A stretch of DNA of 10,325 nt from Ettlia oleoabundans (GCA_019693395.1 JAAMXP010000625.1:1-10325); one strand, 5' to 3'; positions 1 to 8,757 are shown, counted from the first letter of the stretch. The notes: generated by a model not told the origin, from the sequence alone. Numbers and translations: made by a program.

Positions 1-262
1 CAGCCAATTTCTCTTCTCCGTGTTGCTCCAAAAGCAACTAGTGTATGATCCTTCTTGAACAACTGACACAATATACAGCTTGCCCGCTACAGCCAATTTC
101 TCTTCTCCGTGTTGCTCCAAAAGCATCTAGTGTATGATCCTTCTTGAACAACTGACACCATATACAGCTTGCCCGCTACAGCCAATTTCTCTTCTCCGTG
201 TTGCTCCAAAAGCAACTAGTGTATGATCCTTCTTGAACAACTGACACCATATACAGCTCGCC
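1..262. repeat. 89-bp tandem repeat, about 2.9 copies
   Basis: Copies start at 1, 90 and 179 and are almost identical: the only differences I see in the shared part are at AAGCAACT/AAGCATCT and GACACAAT/GACACCAT. The third copy loses similarity after about 258. The array begins at the window edge, so it probably extends further left. Near-identity suggests recent expansion or active homogenisation. It lies downstream of (or within the 3' region of) the minus-strand DGK gene. Each copy read on the minus strand contains GGTGTCAG followed by open sequence, so each could present a 3' splice site, but nothing shows it is used. Confidence 0.95.
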
Positions 263-304
263 AGCAGGATTTGCCCACATGCATCAATTATGGTTGATAT
301 CGGG

Positions 305-480
305 CCAAGCAGGCACGCAGCTCAGCAGCAGTAATTTCAATCGTGCCTCAACTCAAGGTTGATGCCAGCTCCAGCAGGCACACAGCTCAGCAGCAGCACT
401 GCGACAGGCGCCCCAACTCATGGATGCCACCAGGCCATGCAGGCACAAAGTGCGCACTCACCGCCATCATCCGTGCCAGC
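305..480. repeat. 65-bp imperfect tandem repeat at the 3' end of DGK
   Basis: The core GCAGGCAC recurs at 309, 374 and 439, exactly 65 bp apart. The first two copies share GCAGGCACxCAGCTCAGCAGCAG and a second block around CAACTCA(A/T)GG(T/A)TGATGCCA. The third is more diverged and runs into the last DGK exon at the GTGAGT donor candidate (461-456). Reading through that donor gives a tail of 25 residues ending in three cysteines and TGA at 387, encoded by the repeat. That makes the read-through end look less like conserved protein. Confidence 0.8.
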
Positions 481-3400
481 GGCTTGCTCTGAACCCTGCG
501 CAGCATCAATCCCTGGCCGCGCCTGCTCACAGACACTACTGCGGGGGCTTGCACCCAGGGCTCTCCATCTACCTGCAGGTCGAAGATGGCAGGCAGACAC
601 ACAGACAGGCAGCCAACCGGCAGGACCACGTTATGCCTCCTAGCTGTCGGCTCTGATAACCCGACACGGCAGCACCCCATTACGCAAAACATGGTCACGT
701 GGACAGGGCAGCACACAAAACGCTCCTGCTAACTTAATGTACATTGTCAAGTATGAATCGCACACACAGCCACCTGCTGGGGCATGACTCACCTGCATGG
801 GCAGCGGGCAAAGCGAGGTGATGGCCACCTGCCGACCCTGGCCCAGCCGAACCGCCCGCGACAGCCCAACTTGAAGCTGTCCCAGGTGCCAGGAGCCGTA
901 AACCGCCACCAGCTGCAGGCGGGCAGGCAGGCGGGTACACACGCAGGGAGGCAGGCAGGCGGGTATGCAGGCAACCAGGCAGGTAGGCAGCCAGGCGGCC
1001 AGGCACGGTGAAAGCTGAAGACAAGTGGGCGGAAAAGGGGGGGGGGCAGGACATGAAGGCAGGAGGGTACCGGCAACTGTGGACAGCCCCTGATTGATAC
1101 TGAAGCCCCTGGCGAGGGATGTATCTTTTAATCTCTCAGCAGCACTGCACTGTCCAGCCAGCAATTTGTGCAATGCACGCCCCAACCGCTCCCATGCTGG
1201 CGTATGCTCACCTCAACCCTTGCATCCATCATGCTCTGAGCCGTCTCCCCTTCCCCTTCTCCTTGTCCCTGCCCATGCCCCCCGCCGCCGCCGTCACTGC
1301 CGCCGCCGCTGCGCCAGCTGGGTTGCCCGAGGCTGTAGCTGTTGCGCCAGAGGTCCACCCCTCCCATGTATGAGTTTATATTCAGCACCAGCAGGCCCTC
1401 AATATCGGGGGGGAGCTCCACCAGCCTGCCATCACACACAACCTGCATGCATGTCCAAACCAAAGATAAATAGAAAGAAAGGACACACCCTAGGGCATGG
1501 ACCGAGGAAATCAGCAAGTAACGGCCCTAAGGGACCGCCTCCTGCTGGCTACCAGGCATTGTTGAGAAAGGAAAAGGCACGAAAATGAAGCAACAAACAA
1601 AATTCAACAAGTGCCACTTTCGGAAGCTTAGATATTTATGGGGATAGATTTCACACCTATAGAAAGGTTTGGTACATGCACAGCAAGACATAATTGAAGC
1701 GCAATCCCCAGTACGCAACAGTCTCAAAAGGAGCCTTTTGAAGGAACCAGACAAGTTTTACCAGCCAGAACCAGCTTTCAGGTGGGTGTCCAGATCAGAG
1801 GTCACCCCATTTCGCCCTCACAAGAACACCCATCTCGACACTTTAAGCTGACACAGTCATGGGCGCACCACCTACCTCCAACTTGCGAGCCAGGTTGCTG
1901 CACGCGTGCCCTGACACAATATCTTTGCCCCCCACCGCGGTGTACCTGCACACGACATGTCGAGGGGTGCAAGCGGGAAAAAACTAGTTACCGCAATGGA
2001 CCACGGCAGCACCGTGCAGTACAGTCCACACGGCACGGTGCTCTTAAGCTCAGCACACAGGGAATGCATGGTATAGTACCGCAGGACGTGCACAGATCAT
2101 GCACCGACAGGCAGCAAGCAGCAGGCAGCAGGCAAGAACAATCTTCTACAGAGTGGCAGCACGGCAGGTACTTGTCGACATCCCAGCAAGCTACCAAAAA
2201 CCACCCTCGTGGTATGTGGTTGCTGTCTAGCCAGCCAGCCAGCCAGCCAGCCAGCCGGAAGGCTTCCCAGTAGGCTAGCAGGCCGGTGCTGCCGCCACCG
2301 AGCCACCCATGCAGCCAATAAGCCACCCATATACCCTCTCGTAAACCCAGTCTGCATTTTGCCCCATATACACACACAACGCACACCATCCATGCACCCA
2401 GCCACCCAAACAGCCAGTCAGCTCACTCACCACAGCTTGTTGCCCAACTGGCTGGTGAAGAAGAAGGGCATCTGCTCCCGCATTTGGTGGAACTCAAGCG
2501 CCACCTGCAGCAAGGTGTTTGCAAAGAAGTATATATATATATGTGTGTACGGTGCCTTTATATGCATACGACAGTGTATCAACATGGTAATAACATTCGA
2601 CAAATTAACACACGGTCTGATGGAACTCAAGAGCCACCTGCAGCAAGGTGTCCGGAAACATAGTCTTACAGTATATACATAGCAATACAGTGTTAGATAT
2701 ACGCACTGTAGCATCCACGCCAATCCCCAGGTTAACTTTCCGCACCTTGGCATCCACACCAATGCCCAGGTAGTTGTTCATCTGCTTCACCACAGCACGG
2801 GGGGCTGCTGAGCTGGCACCGCCGCTGCCACCTCCACCACCTCCTCTGTGCAGCAGAGAGGAGAGCCCCCGGTTGGCCATGGACTGCAGCTTGCTGCCAT
2901 CCAACGCTGCCTGCAGCTTGCCTGCGTTGTAGGAGAGGAAAAAAGGGGGAAAAGGGGCGTCGAAAGGGCAAAGAAGGGAGAAAACCAGGCATGCAAGACA
3001 GGAAACAGGGGAGCCATAAGCAGAAAATCAGAAGGACAAACGGTGTCGCTGAAGGGGAGGAAAGAAGGGAAGAAAGACAAGGCAGAGCCACAGCAGGAAG
3101 GGCAAGATATTGCCGTGTAATACAGGGCAGCTATCAAAGATATGTTCCATGCAGGTTGAGAGCTGAGCACATCATGCAGCACTAGCGCAAGGTGACAGCA
3201 ATGAACGCGGGGGGGGGGGNGTACACTGCCCCCTGCACGCCCTTTGCGCAACAGCTGACAAATGCAGGCACTATGCACAAAGCCCCTGCACACACTTTTC
3301 GCGACAGCTGCCAAATGCAGGCATGGTTTAGGCAGCGCTGCAGTGCCTATAGCTGGTCAATTGCTGTGGCCAAAGGGCTGTGATGCAGCTGATACAGCCG

Positions 3401-6400
3401 AACATCCGCACCTCAGCAGGGGCTCACCCCTGGGGGATTTAGCACAGCAGGGTCTCACAGCACAGCACAACAGGGAATCATAACACAGCACAGCAGAGCA
3501 GGGTCTCACAGCACAGCACAGCACAGCACAGCACAGCACAGCAGCAACTCACCCCTGGGAGACCTGAGCAGAGCAGGTTCTGGAGGAACAGGCGGCGACA
3601 GGCTCACATTCCACCTGCAGGGCACAAAGCAGGGAGGGGGAAACCAGCCAGGTGGTTTGTCAGTCCATTGATGGCGCCATCACGCACACAACCCGCCGCA
3701 TCAGCTGCCCATTTGCCACCCACTCCCTTTCCAGCAAGAAAGCAAGCAAGCACAAATGACCACTCACCCCATCCCAGCAAGAGTTAAACAAGCCAGTACA
3801 AACGGCCAGTGGTTAGGAAGTGTGACTGCAGGCCCTATCGGCTCCCCAGTATTATCCGCCATGTCGCTCAGGAGTCACTGTGCCCCCCCGCCCCACCCCA
3901 CCCCACCCTACCCCGCACACACACCCACACACACCACCACCCGCACCCGCGGCCGCTCCCGCATGCGCACGCCCGCCCGTCCGCACACACACCACCGGCT
4001 TTCAGCCTTATCTGCTACATAGACCAGAAATCACTATGCCCCTCCCAGCTATCGTTGGGACGCGCCTGTCAATGGAGGAGCGCGCTGAGTGCTGCACTTC
4101 AGCCAGCATGGTGCCCACATCTTCCTGCTGCCACGCGCCGTGCCCGCCGCCCCAGCCCAGGCATCGCGCGAGGTCGTTGCCTGTACAGCGAGGTGAAGAA
4201 GGTGTTGCATTCAGAGGTGTTGCATTCAGCAACCTGAAACACCAAGCTTGGTGTGCTATCGCATGAAGATGTTGACCGGGTCTTGGCGATGGACAGATGT
4301 AACTGCACAGGGATAGCGTCAATCATGCCGTGCATGGCATACCAGGAGATGCGGCAACCGCGAGCAGAAAACACATGAAGCAGCGGTTGTGACATGGCGG
4401 ATCGAATAATAGCAACAAGACATGAAGTGACGACCGTAACGTTAAGCGAGCACAGAAGGGAGCCATCGCACCTGTTCCCAGGGGCAGCACCGCGACAGGC
4501 GGCGGCGTCCAGTGCGGTCTGCCGGCGGCTGCCTGCGCCGCTTTCACTTCCTCCAGGCAGGACAGGATCCAGGCAACTGCAGGACGGATGGCAAGGTTGA
4601 AAGGAAACGGGCAATGACAGAAAGAAAGAGACATGAGACAGACCTAAGCTTATTACATTAGGATTAATGCACACCAATAAATTTGCAACAAGGCAGGACA
4701 GGGGGACCCGTTGGGGGTTCAAAGCATGTCTGCAGGACATCAAGGGTAGTAAGGTGTGCAGGGATGTAAGAGCTCTCTCTCACACACACACACACACACC
4801 GCTGCCGTCGCCCCCGACCACCAGTATGCGCGTCTGCGCCGCTACCGGGGCAAACAGCTGCAGCGCAGCATCAGGCTTCTGCCGCGGCAGCTCCACCACC
4901 TGCACAGCACAGCCAAGTGGACAGACGCCTCAGCTGATCAGGCATCTCGTCGGACAGCTAGGCATATAATTAATCGACCGGGTCACCAAGACGGCCAACA
5001 TGGTGTTGCCTGGCATAACCCCAGGCCTTTGAAAGCTGCCATATCCATCAAGCAGCTGCACTGCAGTGTGCTGCACCTGGAGAGGGTGCAGGATGCGCAA
5101 GAAGCGGTGGCGTAGGGTGGCCCCTACCTGCAGGCAGGCAGGCAAAGGGCAGCAGCGTTAAGCGTGAATTCGATAGTAATATAAATATGTGGGCAAGTGT
5201 GGGATAACCATCTTACGCTACATGAGAGTATCAGGCGGATCAACCAATATATTGGAAGCTCACATCAACAATGGCGAAAGATTGTTGAGCCTAAGCATTG
5301 CTGTGTGAAGCCTATTCAGTAGTAGCTTGTGGGATAGCTGGGATTGAACAAAGGACCACATAGCAATCACCCCACCCACCTGCGGCCCGCTTTTTGTGTT
5401 GATAAACACGAGCACTGGTTTGCATCCAGGTGGCAACTGGTCTGCGAGGACAGCATGTGGGGGGTGGGATGATGTTGTGTGTGTGTGGGGGGGGGGGGGT
5501 TGGGTGGGATGGGGTGGGGTGTGGGGGTCTGCAAGCTCTATTGCTGAAAACGGGCTTGGGACAAGCAGGCATCTACACCAAAATGCAGCCGGCCAGGCCC
5601 CCCAATCCCTCTCCTCCTGACTGTGCTTGTGCGGGTGGGCAGAAGGGGTTGCGATCACATATATGTTTGCAATCGGCACACAAGAGGCCCCCAAGTTCTG
5701 CTCAAACAGCACAAAAGTGGCATTGCCATCATTTAAGTGATTGTTGTCAGCGTCCAAATGGCGCTCAAGTACTTCTCAGCCTAAATTGACAGCAGCAAAA
5801 AGTGGCAGCTGCACCCACCGATGCGATAGTCCTGCCACTGTAGCTGCGCCGGGCGGTAGAGCTTGCGCCACCAGCTGCTGCGTTTCTTCTTGCTCCCGCT
5901 CCCACCGCTGCTGCCATCTTTCCTGCCTCCGCCTCGTTCCTTGCCGCCGCCGCCGCCGCTGCCGTCCTTGCGGCCGTTTGCCGCCGCCGTCTGCCGCTGA
6001 TGCTGCGACGAGCGGCGCTGCCGGGCAGACAGTGGCTGCGGCTGGTGGGCGGCGGAGGCAGAGGCATCTGATGGGCTGTTCGGTGATGAAGCTGTGCCCC
6101 CGTAGTGCTGCGGCAAATGCTCCTGCTGATGCGGCCCCTCCTGCACTTGCTGCGCTGGCTTCAAGTCCTTTTGCTTCTGCTGCTGCTGTTCACTTGCCAT
6201 TTGGTCCAAACGTGCACTAGAGCTGCCGCCGCTGCGCATCGCAGGCCGCACCGCAATTGGCGGCAGCATCGAGCGCCTGCAAGCAGGAATGCCAGAGCGG
6301 GCCGCCTTGTGTGGGTGAGCAACAATGCAGCTGGTTGATTGAATAGGTTTGCAATGCAACTGAACGCAGTACATTGGTTAATTCCTGGTTGGTGGTCAAC

Positions 6401-7925
6401 CAGATTTTGCAATCTGAAAGCGAGAGCAACAGCGTTGGACGCAGGCTTTTCAAGCAGCCGGCAGCACCTGCTGGGACCAAGGGAGCACTCATCCAGCCGC
6501 CTCACATCCTGGGAGTGAAGGCGCCGGCGCCTACGCTGCAGGGAGCGCTGGCGCTGCAGCACAGTGTCGTAAAGGGCGTCTGACTCGCTATCGCTGCTAT
6601 ATCCGCTGTCGCCACCGTCGCTATGTTGCCGCTGCTGCTCCTGCTGCTGTGCTTCACCAATCGTCGCCCCACCACCGCCTGACGCGGAATCTTGACCGTC
6701 GCCGCCGTCCACCCCATTTTCGCTTCGACCGCCGTTTGTTAGCTGCTGCGTTTGCTGCTGCTGCTGCTGCTGCTTCTTGTGTCTTTCCTGCCTGCGACCA
6801 CCGCTTCCCACATCCAACAATGCCCGCAGCTTTCCTGCCACCGTCGTCAGCTGCGGGTGGGCGTCACAAAAGCACTGGACGTGGCAAACTGCCGAGCAGA
6901 GGGAGCAGCGCCAGAGAGGCTCCACCACCGCCAGCACATCACTGTCTGCTGGCTCGAGGCAGTACAGGCAGGTCAGGCCTGCCGTACGGCCTCCGCCCTC
7001 CAGCGCCTGCCAACGCGCAGCGGCAAGTGGGCGAGGAGAGGAGTGTCAACAGGGCAAATGGTTGACAGCTTGATTTAGTTAACTGGCATTGGCCAGAAAA
7101 CCATCCACATGAAAGCTCCACGCGTAAATCGACCGAAACCCAAGCGCAGCCGCCAAGGCAAACATGCCAGCATGATGCACACGCTAGCAACAACAAGGTC
7201 CACAGAGTTCATCAAATACTTGAAATCATAGTTCTTGACAGGAGTGCAACAGCAGCAGCGAGCAAAGCAGCAGCACCCACCTCAGGATCCGCCACCGTGC
7301 CATGCGCCTGCCAAAAGTGGGGCTGCCGCTCGGAGGAGCTCCAGAGCGGGCGACACGTCTTGCCCGCTCGCCGCGCACAGCTGTCGTGCGTAAGCAGGCC
7401 GCAACAGACGCAAGATAGGCACATCAAGGAAGATGATGAACCCGCGGACGTGCCGCATGCGCCGGATGAGATGCCCCGGTGGCACACGGAGCAGAGAAGG
7501 AGGTCTAAAGGGTCGGCAGCCAAGGCGCTGGCGGGTGCTGCGGCAAACTGGTGCCACTGTGCAGGATATTCCAGCGGCTGGGCTTTGCGCAGCTCTGCCA
7601 GCACCTCTCCTGCCACCACAATCATGCGGCTGCCCTCGCGCCGGGTGAGCCAGCGCAGCAGGCGCACAACGGCCGAGCCTAGCACAAAGGCGACCGCCAG
7701 CAGGGCGATGCCCAACGACAGCGCCCAGGAAGCCACGGCGCACTGCTCCTCCGGTCGCTGCAGCTGACAGTCCAGCTCCAGAATCTGGCAGCCTGCAGAG
7801 GCCAGCCGCGACAGCAGGCCAGCCCAGGCTGCCAACAGGGGCGAGTGCTGCAGGGTGGGGCAGGCAGTCGTGCGAGACGCCTCGGGTAGCCATTGCATCT
7901 TGAACAGATTCCCTAGATCAAACAT
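387..7925 (-). CDS. DGK: Plant-type diacylglycerol kinase with N-terminal membrane anchor and two C1 domains (15 exons)
   Basis: Phosphorylates diacylglycerol to phosphatidic acid with ATP, at membranes (family knowledge). Exons, 5' to 3' on the minus strand: 7925-7281, 7006-6468, 6276-5819, 5441-5380, 5127-5077, 4899-4800, 4576-4472, 4180-4066, 3614-3553, 2921-2746, 2504-2431, 1945-1876, 1442-1212, 912-793, 572-462 (or on to TGA at 387). All junction phases agree. Seen: hydrophobic helix about residues 65-88; first C1-like domain (C145, C148, C169, C172, H180, C183, C191); second (C228, C231, C249, C252, H257, C260); a long Q/G/S-rich linker about 285-540; kinase domain starting near PVLVFINTKSG (residue 557 on), GGDGS (614-618) and LPLGTGND (649-656); accessory domain with MNNYLGIGVDAK, SYMGGVDLW, GSWHLGQLQVGLSRA and VDGEPW (937-942). 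The first in-frame ATG is at 7925, with a TAA just upstream; a second ATG with A at -3 is at 7898. This resembles the plant cluster with TM plus C1 domains. Odd points: GGDGSVAW in place of the usual GGDGTxGW, and a GC-AG intron 8. The C-terminal end is uncertain because GCG|GTGAGT at 461 is a good donor. Confidence 0.93.
907..1014. repeat. CCTG-type simple repeat forming the pyrimidine tract of DGK intron 13
   Basis: On the minus strand this is a run of CCTGCC/CCTGCG/CCTACC units directly before the exon 14 acceptor CTGCAG at 915-913. From 916 to 1014 the minus strand contains no AG dinucleotide, which makes the exon 14 acceptor the first AG after that point. The repeat thus doubles as an unusually long AG-free zone. 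Confidence 0.75.
2229..2256. repeat. (AGCC)n microsatellite in DGK intron 11
   Basis: Seven consecutive tetranucleotide AGCC units. They lie in the 485-nt intron between exons 11 and 12 of the kinase gene. The rest of that intron (1946-2430) holds CAGGCAG-type low complexity near 2105-2135 and no recognisable coding signal. Confidence 0.9.
2485..2662 (-). repeat. 133-bp-spaced duplication of the intron 10 acceptor and exon 11 start
   Basis: The real acceptor region (2485-2525, minus strand CACCTTGCTGCAG then VALEFHQ) recurs at 2618-2658 with 36 of 41 bases identical. The upstream copy would read VALEFHQTVC and then stop. Between the copies lies A/T-rich sequence with a TATATA run at about 2531-2541. 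Confidence 0.9.
2692..2769 (-). repeat. 39-bp tandem duplication copying the exon 10 end and its donor (DGK intron 10)
   Basis: Copy 1 (2769-2731, minus strand) contains the last 24 nt of exon 10 (LGIGVDAK) plus the donor GTGCGG. Copy 2 (2730-2692) repeats the same 39 positions inside the intron, with 30 of 39 identical, including a donor-like GTGCGT at 2706-2701. The period is a multiple of three and the intervening sequence has no in-frame stop. Confidence 0.92.
3220..3220. other. Undetermined base (N) at the end of a G homopolymer
   Basis: A single N follows nine or more G residues inside DGK intron 9. It reflects uncertain homopolymer length in the read or assembly and touches no coding sequence. 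Confidence 0.99.
3228..3335. repeat. 53-bp tandem duplication in DGK intron 9
   Basis: CCCTGCAC followed by CAGCTGxCAAATGCAGGCA occurs at 3231 and again at 3284, 53 bp apart. It sits just to the right of a G homopolymer containing the undetermined base at 3220, in the largest intron of the kinase gene (631 nt). Confidence 0.85.
3423..3590 (-). repeat. 125-bp-spaced copy of the exon 9 end and donor, with (GCACA)n between (DGK intron 9)
   Basis: The true exon 9 boundary (minus strand CCCAGGG|GTGAG, plus-strand bases 3548-3559) recurs as CCCCCAGGGGTGAG with plus-strand bases 3423-3434 identical to 3548-3559. Similarity continues on the exon side (GACCTGAGCAGAGCAGG against GATTTAGCACAGCAGG). The space between is filled by a CACAG/GCACA pentanucleotide tract (about 3506-3543) and two copies of GCAGGGTCTCACAGCACAGC about 51 bp apart. 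Confidence 0.85.
3615..4065 (-). other. DGK intron 8 with GC donor
   Basis: Exon 8 ends ATTGACAG at 4066 and the intron starts GCGCGT; it ends CCCTGCAG at 3615. Joining these codes DR|W, the conserved aspartate-arginine-tryptophan of the DGK accessory region. No GT in the neighbourhood keeps the phase: the nearest (GTCCCA, 4 nt in) would put exon 9 in the wrong frame and break the join to exon 10. Confidence 0.8.
3883..3914 (-). other. G-quadruplex-type motif on the transcribed-RNA strand, DGK intron 8
   Basis: On the minus strand this is six runs of 3-7 G separated by single bases except for one two-base loop, matching the G3+N1-7 pattern. It would be present in the kinase pre-mRNA, in the 451-nt intron 8. 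A CA/CCAC-rich stretch follows at 3915-3995. Confidence 0.75.
4201..4230. repeat. 15-bp perfect direct duplication near the intron 7 acceptor
   Basis: GGTGTTGCATTCAG occurs twice in a row with a 15-bp period, about 20 nt upstream (minus strand) of the exon 8 acceptor, in the region where a branch point is expected. Confidence 0.9.
4773..4799. repeat. (CT)4(CA)n microsatellite forming the donor of DGK intron 6
   Basis: On the minus strand the exon 6 donor is the first of a run of GT dinucleotides (4799-4781) followed by GA repeats. The phase-correct cut is after G at 4800, immediately after the GGDGS codons. Confidence 0.9.
5470..5527 (+). repeat. (GT)n and G-run tract in DGK intron 3
   Basis: A GT repeat is followed by 13 G at 5487-5499 and then runs of 3, 3, 4, 4 and 5 G. 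The G-rich strand is the template strand for the kinase. On the RNA this is C/CA-rich and lies just upstream of the exon 4 acceptor, so it can act as a pyrimidine tract. It also fits a quadruplex pattern in DNA. Confidence 0.85.
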
Positions 7926-8757
7926 TGGGGTCAAGACGGCCAACAGGGCTTAGGAGGGCCTCGAAGGCTGATCGCTTGGCGGTAACAACAGTGCAGGAGG
8001 GCTTCAAACTTTCCGACGACATCATACACGCGGCCTGTGAGTTGGGTGAGCCTCACCCCTAACCCGCGATGCCTCACGCCGCTGATTTCTGCCAGTCTGG
8101 AGGCGCCGGCGCTGTGGCTGAAGGGCGGCTAGCCGCGGCTTGTCAACAACAGTGCATTAGGCCCAGAGGTTGACCATTTAGCTGGGATGCGCTCGTATAT
8201 CGAGTGCTCAAACCCCATTCCAGCTTCGTGGCGCTTAGCCCAAATGCAATGCTGCACCGTGTAAAGGGGCGTGCCGTGTAAAGTCACTCAGCTGGCGCCG
8301 GCCTTGGTTTGTAAGCTGTGATATGTGTTGATGAATACTAGCACCACGGATAGATGTGTCAGCAGATGTGCAGGAGTATCTGACCGGGGACTTGAACGAT
8401 GGCCACTGTTTGGACCTTCTTCAAAGGCAACGCATTGACCAGCGAGGACGGGGCGGCAGGGGATGGGCGTTGACGGGGTGGAGGGAGGAAAGGCCGGACT
8501 TGACTGCGCAAATGCGCAAGTAGGGCGCTTCTTACTATTTTTAAATTTGCCCTATTTACCGCTATTGAGCGCAAACAACTGTGCCCTGCTCCCGGCACAG
8601 ACTGGCATCTCCGTTTGCTAGGGAATGTCGTGGATTTATGTGCTAGCAGTATATTGAGGCGGCACCCTGCTATGGTGACTTAGTCGATCGGCAGTGCACA
8701 GCATCAGCTTGAGGCAAAGGTTGCGGCGGGGCCGGCTGAAAGAGCAGCGAGCACAAA
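7926..8757. promoter_or_regulatory. 832-bp intergenic region between divergent DGK and Pelota genes
   Basis: The two genes point away from each other, so this stretch should hold both promoters and 5' UTRs. I see no convincing TATA box next to either start. An A/T-rich patch (about 8530-8565, including TATTTTTAAAT) is the only strong dip in GC and lies about 200 nt before the Pelota ATG. Short structures seen: the direct repeat CCGTGTAAAG at 8257-8266 and 8274-8283, the doubled TGCGCAAATGCGCAA at about 8504-8518, and the GC palindrome GGCGCCGGCGC near 8102. Three short upstream ATGs between 8620 and 8680 each meet a stop quickly, which suggests either uORFs or a 5' UTR starting after them. 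No conserved coding signal is visible. Confidence 0.55.

Noticed and set aside
1..262. CRISPR-like array or transposon terminal repeats
   Set aside because: The units are contiguous with no unique spacers, no inverted ends and no transposase; this is a plain tandem minisatellite in a eukaryotic genome.
2604..2637. VALEFHQTVC as a genuine extra or mutually exclusive exon
   Set aside because: It hits a stop after ten residues and has no downstream donor, so it is treated as a duplicated acceptor and not an exon.
5741..6220. Long plus-strand open frame opposite DGK exon 3
   Set aside because: Its antisense is a phase-consistent DGK exon with the conserved RRSMLPPIAVRP segment. The plus-strand reading is alanine/serine low complexity caused by GC-rich CAG/GGC codons on the other strand.
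6740..6775. CAG/CTG repeat as a non-coding microsatellite
   Set aside because: It is inside DGK exon 2, in frame, and encodes the polyglutamine run.
7297..7767. 156-codon plus-strand open frame
   Set aside because: It lies opposite DGK exon 1, which carries the transmembrane helix and first C1 domain. The plus-strand product has no recognisable domain.
8359..8598. 79-codon minus-strand open frame in the intergenic region
   Set aside because: No recognisable domain and no splice-compatible neighbour; it falls in the expected promoter region of Pelota.
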